Positions 55,360 through 64,000 of a stretch of DNA of 64,000 bases are shown here, piece by piece; positions within the stretch are counted from its first letter, which is position 1, and each line of letters starts with the position of its first letter. A program made the translations under genes and the position numbers. The stretch spans positions 4,596,433 through 4,660,432 of the forward strand of contig CM055111.1 of NCBI GenBank assembly GCA_029204225.1, read 5' to 3'. Source of the DNA: Diphasiastrum complanatum (Eukaryota; Streptophyta; Lycopodiopsida; Lycopodiales; Lycopodiaceae). The notes under the pieces were generated by a model, which ran no database searches, was not told the DNA's origin, and saw only the letters and a program-made list of their open reading frames with translations.

Positions 55360-55660
55360 GTTCTGATACCAAAGTAAGGAACACCTCCTCAAGATCCTGC
55401 TTACAAGGCAAAACAATAGAGAACACACTGTTGGAGAAACCACCCAACCAATCTCTAGAAGCTTCACCCCCAAGCCAAGGAATAGGAAGCATGAGAGTAG
55501 AGAGAGATCTTGGCAATGAATCAACCAAATGGTGGTGTAGTAGGACAAGTTTGGCCTCCTTATATGGACCCTAGAACCCCCTGTGCATGTGGTAATGCAA
55601 GGTCCTAACTCCCCTATACATAGATGTGAGAGATTTCAACAAGTTTAGTCTAGTTTAGTC
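55360..55660 (-). repeat. LTR-like block with primer-binding site (antisense)
   Basis: On the minus strand a primer-binding-like site, the complement of gttctgatacca (55360-55371), lies next to a block. That block has a TATA-like ccatataaggaggcc near 55560. No terminal TG/CA pair or second copy could be assigned, so the limits are tentative. Confidence 0.35.
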
Positions 55661-56278
55661 ATATTTTGATAGATTGTCAATATGAGGCTAAAACTCATTT
55701 TAGATTTAGAGATAAACTTTTTGAAGTTATATTGGCTTAAAATACATTCAATAAACACTTTTTGAAAGTGTGAGAAAGTTGGTAGTCGATTTTGAGAGAG
55801 ATTCAAATTTGACCTTTGGGTACATTGAATCTAGACCCAAAAATAGTAGGGTTTACATTTTGGAGAGAAAGCCAAGTGGCCAAATAGCGTTTGGACCTGC
55901 TGTAAAAGAATGTAACTCATGGAGAGACACATCTTCTCTCTTCTCTCTCTCATTTCATCATTATGCATGGTTCTCTTTGGGTTCTACTACTCATTGGTGC
56001 ACTCTCAAAATGTTATCTTGCAATTCTATGTGTGGAATGATCATTTATTGCAATGTTTGGTTCCACACGTGTGAAATACAATAGGGTATTGTAATTGTAC
56101 TGACAGCAATCATATTTTATGTTTTGGTTCATGTTTGATCAGTATCTCTTAGAGTTTGCATCTCATTTTGTATGTAGATGCTGATTTTTCTACATTGGCA
56201 GGATTGTTGGTTTGCTCATTTTTATAACCAAAGATCATGGACATGGATTGGACCTTGAATGATCTGAAATCCTTCACA

Positions 56279-56290
56279 TGGTATCAGAGC
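56279..56290 (+). promoter_or_regulatory. Primer-binding site of a copia element
   Basis: The perfect tggtatcagagc follows a possible LTR end (ccttcaca) and is followed 600 bp later by copia gag. The LTR start further left could not be located. Confidence 0.75.
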
Positions 56291-56878
56291 TATTATGTTT
56301 CAGATTATGAAAGGATCAACCACATTTATCAAATATTTGGAGAAGTTACCAATGCTAGAGCATGCTAGATTGATTTCTACTCAAAATTTAGCATTTTTGC
56401 ATATGTAGAATGGATCTTTTGTAGGTCAAAACTCAATATACGATTATGTACTTGATCAGATACGATTTCACACTTGTTTTACTGAAATTTTCTGATTTTT
56501 GGTGCATTAGTAAGGTCTCATTGGAGGCTACAAGAAGATATATCAAGTTTTTAGAAATTGCATGTAGAATTTGAGATATTCAATTTTTGTGATTTTGTAA
56601 AACCCTAATTTTGATTGGATCTCTAGTTTATGAGGTTACTGAACTTCATTTGAGTGTGTTTCAATCTTAGAAAGTGGCAAGAATCATTAGATTGAGGATA
56701 GATCATAGGTTAATCAAGATTTCACTATTCTATGTGTTGATTTCATAGTTAGAAGAGCTAGAAGAGATTTGAGAGGTTCCATATCTTTGTGATTTCTTCT
56801 TGAGTTCATTTGTTGACATTCAAGAGAGTGCTTTGTGCATTGGAACAGGTTGAAAGAAGAAGATCATGTCATTGCAAC

Positions 56879-57898
56879 ATGGCTACAAGTGGTGGATCCA
56901 TGTTGGAAGGCAATAATAGGCTTACCTCAAGTAACTATTCATTGTGGAAAGTGAGGATGGAATCACTTCTTGAGATGAATGATGTTTTGGATATTGTTGT
57001 ATGTTTGGAGGAGACACCAAAAACTCAACAAGATCAAGTGAGGTATGACAAGAGAGCAAACAAAGCTCTACACATGATTAAGATGAATGTTACCAATGAG
57101 CTTCTCAAGGAAGTTGGTAAGTGTACATCATCTTTGGAGGCTTGAGAAGCTTTGAAGAAGCTTTATGAATCCAAGTCTACATCAAGAGTGCTTACTCTTA
57201 GAAGGCAAATCTTTCAAAGTATGAAAAAGAAGGAAGAGAGTACTCATGCTTTTGTTTTGAGGGTTAAAGCATTCAATGATGAGTTAGCATGTATTGATGA
57301 AAGCATTAAGGAGGTAGAACTTGTTCAAGTTATACTTAATGGCTTGTTGGATGACCATGTTAATTTGTTCAAAGTTTTGCTATTCAAAAGACTTTGCCTG
57401 GTATTGTGGATTTGCAAGAGATCTTGGTGAATGATGAGTATAGGCTTCAATCAAGAGGAGGTGGATCTACATCGACATCTCATTATGAAGAGGAGACTAT
57501 GTTCATCAAAGGCAAGTTCAAGGGCAAAGGCAAAGGCAAGTGGTCTAAAGGGCAAGATCAAGGTGAGACTTCTTCTTTTGGCAAAAAAAAAAGATAAGTC
57601 TAAGTTGAAATGCTTTTATTGTGGAATCAAAGGGAATTTTTCAAATGAATGTTTGAAGAAGTTAAGAGATGAAGGTAGCAAGCAAATCAACTTTACTACT
57701 AATGATGAGGATCTAGGTGGTGGTGATTCTCTTTTGATGTGTTCTTCAAGTCTAATATCAAGTGAAGGTGACAAAGATTCATGGTGGATTGATAGCGGAG
57801 CTAGTTTACACATGACTAGTCACAAGGAGTTATTTACTTCTTTGGTCACTTATGATGGAGCCAAGAAAGCAATTCACATGGCCAATGGTTTTCCTTGA
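56879..57898 (+). pseudogene. Copia gag and protease start
   Basis: It starts MATSGGSMLEGNNRLTSSNY with SLWKVRMESLLEMNDVLDIV. A TGA replaces the conserved Trp after SLEA (57143). After that come KKLYESKSTSRVLTLRRQIF and AFNDELACIDESIKEVELVQ. Two frame changes follow near 57385 and 57590. The zinc knuckle reads CFYCGIKGNFSNEC, with Asn where the zinc-binding His should be. Protease starts WWIDSGASLHMTS (active site intact) and the element ends abruptly at 57898. Same gag lineage as copia-D. Confidence 0.88.
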
Positions 57899-59474
57899 GA
57901 CTGGAACTTCAACTGAGAGAAGAACCACAAAAACACCCAGAGGCAAATGGAGGATACAGACCTCCCAGAAGAAACCAAAGATGGAATCTGCCAAGAAACC
58001 AAACATGAAACCATCAAAGGCAGATACAAGTGACTAAACAGAGAGACACATGGAAAGCACTCATGCATGTAGAGTTGTGAAGCTGCTGAGAGCTCTCCAG
58101 ATTTTGAGAATGTCAACCCATTACAACAATAAGACATTCTAATCCAATTGCGACAATTTGTGAAAAACAGTTTTTGTGATAAAGACTGGCGACAATAAGC
58201 ACTTGGTTTTATGCAAGCAAATGAGGATCTACACTTTTCCAAGTGACAATCGAAGATGCCAATGCAAAGCAAAGCAATATCATCCAATATGGGTTGTAGT
58301 GGGTCCTACAACGCATTAGGGGTGGAATGATGTTGGCTGATTCTGACGAATCTCCAAAATACTCGACCAGAGCTACCCACGAGCATCTCTCACCTTTAGA
58401 CCGAGGAGGTCTCTGAGAAGACGAGACGAATGAAGATTGAGAGCCGAGTATGAGAGCTGAGGAATACTAGTTAATACTGTAAAGTAGAAACTGTGTAAGC
58501 CTCATGGTGAATCCCGAAAGATGGAATGACCATGTAGGAACTAGTATTTATAGGCAAATGTAATAAATGCAAGTAGACCCCTCTTAAAGAAAGTAGAGTG
58601 AGCCACCTTTTGATGGTGACCTCTAGTGGAGAGCAATATTCCACTTGTAAGAAATTCCACTAGGATGCCACCTAAGGAGCTCTCTTGCTTATTTAAGAGA
58701 CTCCCTCTTTGTGAAGAGGAGCTTTTTGCATTGTGTCTACTCCATGCTTAATAAGAAGATTTCCCATGAGTTTGATGCTACACTAAGCTCCTTGATCATG
58801 ATGGTTTTCTTGAGTGATGCCCCTATGATCATGCCCTCCCATTCATATTGTGTGTGGTTGTGGATTTAGAGTGGATTAGTTTTCTTGCTTTCCTAGTTGT
58901 GGATTAGATTTCATGTTTTCTTGTGGATTAATGTAGGTTGCAAGCATCCAAGAAATTTGTAGCCAATAATGTGGTATAGATCTTGCAAATTCATTTACGT
59001 TTTGGTTTCTTGAGTTTTTTGGAAAATTCAAGAACCAAGAAGATGGAGCTTCTTGATTCTTGAATGCTTGTAGGAATTAATTTTCTATTTTTTTATGAGA
59101 AATGTAACATGCTAGGCTGATCTTGCAAGTAGTTTAGTTTCCATTTTGCAATGATCCATTCTAGCATTATGTTTTAAAATGCCATAGTAATGCCCAACCG
59201 TGTTTCAAGAAGAGTTGTTTTTGGGCATTCTTGGTGTGCTTTCATGGTAGAATGATTACAAGTGATTTCAAGAGTCCAAGAGTGTTCAAAATCTGAGTAT
59301 CTGTGACAGGTTGAACCATACTACGACCTCGAGAATCTGCTGCCTGATTTGGGCATTGAACTAAATAGAAATGATCAAGAACATGCTCAGCTAACAACCA
59401 AAATGGAGGTAGCCTAAGCTGTAATAAGAAACAAACAAGTAGAACTAGTATACAGACAGAGGAATCGGTCAACA
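57899..59474. other. Unassigned DNA between two copia fragments
   Basis: No coding blocks were recognised. 57900-58040 is A-rich and briefly open. 58370-58700 has a promoter-like atttatagg and may be LTR debris. Confidence 0.4.
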
Positions 59475-62218
59475 GTGGCACAGGAGACTCTGCCACATGA
59501 ACTCAATGGCACTTTACCAAGCAAGCCATCATGGAGCAATAACAGGGGTCAACATCTCGAATGCAACTATTCGACCACCTATGATGCATGTTTGAAGGGC
59601 AAGATGTCACGCACACCATTCGTCAAAGACTCCTACAGAACGACTAAGATTTTGGAGCTAGTGCATTCTGACATCTGTGGACCATTCAACGTGATCTCAG
59701 TAGGAGGTTCAAAATATTATATAACCTTCATTGATGATTATAGCAAATTTGCTAGAGCGTATTTTATTCAGAATAAATCTGAAGCACTTGATAAACTCAC
59801 AAAATATGTGAATTGGGTTGAGAGATGTACAGACAACAAAGTGAAGCAGATCAGAATAGATCGAGGTGGCGAATACATCTCGAATCGCTTCACTGACTTT
59901 TGCAATGATCGTGGCATCATTCATAGAAAAACTGCAACCTACACACCGCAACACAATGGTGTTGTTGAACGAAAGAACAAGACCCTGATGGAAGCAGCCA
60001 GATGCATGATGGCCTACTCGAAAGCTCCAAGGGCACTGTGGACTGAAGCAATAGCTACAGTCGCATACATCCTAAACAGAACAGACAAGTCTGGTGTCCC
60101 TCACACGACACCACATGAGCTATGGTGGGGTAGAAAGCCCAATCTGTCTCACATCAGAATCTTTGGATGTGTAGCTTATGCACAGCTTCAAAAGAAGCTT
60201 GATGAGAAAGCCGACCAAGGATTTCTGGTAGGGTATGACAACAATTCGTCATACTATAGACATGCTAGACACGAACACTGTGAAAACAATGAGAGATGTC
60301 AGATTCGATGAGAGCAGGGCAATGGCCAATGACGATCCTGTCAGCTACGAAGTTCTGGAGAGACAGTACTATGACCTGCCGCCAATGACAGAGGGAGTAG
60401 AGGATGAACATGAAAACGAAGATTTTTGAGTTGTCTCCCATTCGAACGACGAATATGATGAAAAAAGATTCGAGAGGCAACCTGCTGCTGCAGTTCCTGT
60501 AAACCAAGATGGTTCCGGACTGAGCAGAGTAGACAAAGGCAAAGGCATAGCTGTCCCAGGAGGATCTCCCAGAAGGTCGACAAGACCACGAAGAGCATCA
60601 AAAAGATATGTGTCAGGCAGCTTAGCTTCCACATTAGAAGAGTTTTGCGGATTCAGTGGTGAACCACAAACTTTCAAGGAAGCGATTGACAGTCCAGAGA
60701 AGGATAGATCCAAGCCATGAATGAAGAGATGGAGTCCATGAGGAAGAACCAGGTATGGACGTTGGAGCCATTACCACATAAGCGCAAGACTGTCAAATGC
60801 AAATGAGTTTTCAAGCTCAAATATGGACCAGATGGGAGCATCACGAAATACAAGACAAGACTGGTAGCAAAAGGTTTCTCTCAGAGATATGGTATTGACT
60901 CTCTGAAACCTTCTCTCTTGTCATCAAACATTTGTCCCTACGTCTGTTATTTGCATATGCAACAGCTTATGACATCAGGATCCACATTGTGGACGAGAAG
61001 ACAACCTTCTTGCATGGCGAATTAGATGAAGAGGTCTACATGGATCAACCCCCAGGATATGTCTCGAATTCACTTCCTGACTATGCATGCAGAATGCACA
61101 GAAGTATCTACGGTCTGAAACAATCAGCCCAACAATGGTACAAGAAGAAAGATCAAGCCTTGAAATCATTAGGATTCAAGCCTCTATTGGCTGATTCTAA
61201 TGTATATGTCAGAGCTACAGATGGGTAGATCATCATAGTGGTTGTATATGTGGATGACACTCTGATACTTTGCAGGAGTGAGCAGCTAATTGCTAAAGTA
61301 AAGACAGACATCTCAAAACATTTCGAGATAGTGGATCTGGGAGAAGCTAGGTGTTACCTAGGCTTACAAATTGAAAGGGACTATGAGGGAGGTAAGTTAT
61401 ACCTTCACCAGTCCAGATACACCCAGAATATCCTAGAAGACTTTGGGATGCTAAACTGCAAAGGAGCGAATACTCCAATGCTGACAAGCGACGATTGTCC
61501 AAAGACTGAGGAAGAGAGAGAACAAATGCAGCTCACACCTTACAAGAAGCTGATAGGATCACTGCGTATCTTGCAGACAACACACGTCCTGATATTGCTT
61601 ATGCAGTGTTCAAGATGAGCCAATTATGCACGAATCCAGGCTCGACACATTGGAAGATTGCAAAACGCATTTTACAATATCTTCAATTAACGAGGGATTA
61701 TGACTTGTGTTATTGTCGTGATGTAGGTTTTAGGATACTTTCCTACAACGATGCTAGCTAGGCATCTCTCAAGGACGACTGTAAAAGCGTCTCAGGAGGA
61801 TGCACCATCACATTAGGAGCAGCAGTTCTCTGGGTCAGCAAGAAGTAGACTGTTGTAGCCCAGTCATCCTGCAAAGCAGAATATGTTGTAGTAGCAAAGA
61901 TGGCCAACGAAATAATCTGGCTAAGACAGTTCCTTGACGAATTGGACGAAACAAGGAACGAGCCCCTAGTCTTGCAGATGGACAACACCTCTGCAATACA
62001 CCTGAGGAAAGATCTCGTGTTCCATTCCAAAACGAAGCACATTGCGATCAAGTACCACTTGATTAGGGATCTAATTGAAAAGAAGATGTTGTAGACCACC
62101 TTCATCGGAACGAAAGACATGGTTACTGACATCTTCACTAAAGCCCTAGACAAAGGACTCTTTGAGAGGCAAAGGAACAGTCTCGGGATCGTAAAGCTAT
62201 CGTGCTTTGAGAGGGAGC
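59475..62218 (+). pseudogene. Copia-B integrase to RNase H (5'-truncated relative of copia-A)
   Basis: It starts at the pre-integrase block (LPHELNGTLPSK in a shifted frame, nucleotide-identical to copia-A around 10385). The integrase core is then open to 60311, with FIDDYSKFARAYFIQNKSEA, DRGGEYISNRFTDFCNDRGI and TPQHNGVVERKNKTLMEAAR. It continues through the linker, RT with YVDDTLIL, and RNase H with the tail DMVTDIFTKALDKGLFERQR. RT is in the normal direction, unlike copia-A. Stops at 60427, 61227, 61759, 61847 and 62092 and frameshifts near 60710 and 61565 break it. Gag and protease are missing. Confidence 0.93.
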
Positions 62219-63267
62219 TGAAGAAACAAAACGTTTTGTTTACAAAGCCTTACTAGCTTTCAGCCCTCGACCTGAAGAAGATGTTCGCGAACACAAAAGT
62301 CAAGAGACACGAAACACAAAAAGTTTCGTGAACACGAAAGTCAAAGGAGACGAAGACGAACGGTTCACGAACACGAAAGGTTCACAAACGAAATATTTTG
62401 TGGTTTGGCATGAGAATCTTTTGTGGTCCAGTACGAGAGAAAAGCAGACGAGCAAAAAGAAACCAATGATGGAAATGGAACCAATGATGGAAACGAAACC
62501 AACGACGCGACATGAAAAATGTCGTGAAACCCATTTTGCCCTCACTCTCCAAAGAGTACCAGCAAAGATCACACAATTACCCAGAAGTACAGATATATGA
62601 TCTGATGGCATGACATCAGCAGATACATTTTAGGTCGTGGCTAATCTGCCACTCTTGTAATTCCCTGATTAGTTGTAGATGCTTAATCACTCTAATCTTA
62701 GATTTACATAGAGCGACTATACTTACTGGATGATACTTGACATATAGATCAACAGAGTACACATCCAGTGTAATGTAGTAGTCTGATGCAAGTAAGCTAT
62801 CAAGACAAAAATACATAATACATGTCCGCCTGCGTGCGAAGACAATTCTGTCTAGGATTTGTAGATCCAACTGTCCGCTAGTAAAGCGAGACGATTGCTC
62901 ATGAGAGAGTTGTGTTTCTCCCACGCCAACGCACTACGTGGATTTGCATGCAGTGCTTGAATAAATCAGAGAAAGATCAATATAGATGTTTTTCTCATTG
63001 TGTTTGATCTCGAATGCAAATGCGTCTGCTGTTAATCATGTGTCTGGGTTTTTCTTGTTCATTTGAATTTTGCACCTTGGTTGAAACTATGTTGAATGCT
63101 GCATTAATTTTATAAACGTAGATCAACAGTGCCTGACTACATTCAAGAGGACTGTAGGAGTGATTCAGCTGGCAGTGTCCAACGATCGCATCTGAACTCC
63201 ATTCGAGCGCAAGAGAGTCGTGGTTCATTCCCAAAAGCTTTGCGACTGCGACTGATTTTTCTCATCA
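62219..63267 (+). repeat. 3' LTR of copia-B
   Basis: It starts TGAAGAAACAAAACG after the purine tract gagagggagc and ends near tttttctcatca, matching the end of the copia-A LTR. The cgaacacgaaag-type word array is rearranged and longer than in copia-A. Confidence 0.82.
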
Positions 63268-64000
63268 GTACTGATCTTAGTGAAGGAAAGTTTGTTCACT
63301 TCACCAATTCGACTAAGTGCATCAGCCACCTGATTAGATGAGCCCTTGATATATCGCACTTCAAAGTCAAATTCTTGCATCTGGCCTTACGACCTCGCAA
63401 ATCATTATGATTACAAAAATACTTTAAAGGTTGATGATCCGTATTAACCACAAATTTATTACCGTACAGGTAATGCCTCCATGATTTCAATGCATGGATC
63501 ACAGCAAAAAGCTCTTTTTCCTAAGTGGTGTACTTGATCTGCGCATCGGTTAATTTCTTACTCTCAAAGGCAACGGGCTGACCCTCCTATAAGAGAACAG
63601 CTCCAATAGCCGTATCACTCACATTAGTGTTAATGACGAACGACGAATCTGGATCCGCTATCCTCAAAACTGGAGCTGAGGCAATTAGAAGCTTGAGTTT
63701 TTGAAAACTCTCATCTAATTTTTCATTCCATTTGATAGGAGGCCTACCTTTGCGACTTTTCACTCCTTTCAACATATTGTTGAGAGGGCAGCAATCTTCG
63801 AGTACTCCTCTGCAAATCTACGAAAAAACACAGTGAAACCTAAAAATGACTTAAGTTCACGCACTGTTTTAGGGATTGGCTATTCCACTGCCGTCTTCAC
63901 CTTTTCTTCATCAATCTTGATCCCAAAGGAGGTGATCTTATGACCTAGGCAAAGAAGTTCCTTTTTGAAGAATTTGCACTTTGATTCTTTTGCATAAAGC
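63268..64000 (-). pseudogene. Ty3/gypsy RT-RNase H fragment, runs off the window
   Basis: From the right edge, the minus strand reads AKESKCKFFKKELLCLGHKI (RT connection), then TVRELKSFLGFTVFFRRFAE and IKWNEKLDESFQKLKLLIAS. RNase H follows with ADPDSSFVINTNVSDTAIGA, where the usual TDAS catalytic block reads TNVS, and MIHALKSWRHYLYGNKFVVN with TDHQPLKYF. It stops at the copia-B LTR, which appears to have inserted into it. The RT active site lies beyond the window. Confidence 0.92.

Overview
The window looks like land-plant nuclear DNA from a large, repeat-rich genome. I see short interstitial copies of the plant telomere unit (TTTAGGG), plant-type Ty1/copia and chromodomain Ty3/gypsy retrotransposons, BED-finger hAT transposons, and host genes whose exons lie far apart. 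Only two host genes can be supported in 64 kb, and one has a 12.5-kb intron packed with nested transposons. That would fit a fern, lycophyte or gymnosperm. The clade is an inference and no gene here settles it.

0-16 kb: the 3' half of a CCDC25-type gene (NFACT-R/coiled-coil family, + strand). Three coding exons are visible, at 2664-2751, 15283-15344 and 15611-15763; earlier exons must lie left of the window. The introns hold hAT fragments, a copia RT/RNase H piece with its LTR, an antisense copia integrase piece, decayed SNF2 (DRD1/CLSY-like) helicase fragments and a three-layer nest. In that nest a copia RNase H gene is split by a small LTR element whose terminal repeats carry a tRNA-like unit (TSD GAAAT), and that element is split by a 5.2-kb copia element (copia-A, TSD GGTGA) containing an inverted RT segment.

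16-30 kb: AT-rich intergenic DNA, an antisense copia element (copia-D) with its own PBS/LTR and an LTR inserted in it, and an antisense non-LTR retrotransposon whose C-terminus has a CCHC knuckle and a restriction-like endonuclease motif. There is also an unidentified conserved-looking exon, and an isolated LTR with PBS.

30-37 kb: a 4.1-kb hAT transposon with matching ends and an 8-bp target duplication (ACCCTGAC), carrying a decayed transposase. A smaller element with related end motifs follows.

37.8-47.4 kb: a full-length chromovirus-type Ty3/gypsy element (two LTRs, PBS, PPT, TSD ACGCT, chromodomain) with an internal deletion and frameshifts; an LTR-like block; a hAT BED fragment; and a non-autonomous gag-only LTR element (TR-GAG type, TSD CTATC).

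47.4-52 kb: microsatellites, the second host gene (intronless SAM-domain protein, - strand), and two strong inverted-repeat hairpins.

52-64 kb: AT-rich DNA, LTR-like sequence, a decayed copia gag-protease, a 5'-truncated second copy of the copia-A family (copia-B), and an antisense Ty3/gypsy fragment that copia-B appears to have entered, running off the right edge.

Almost every mobile-element coding region has stops or frameshifts, so most elements here are fossils.
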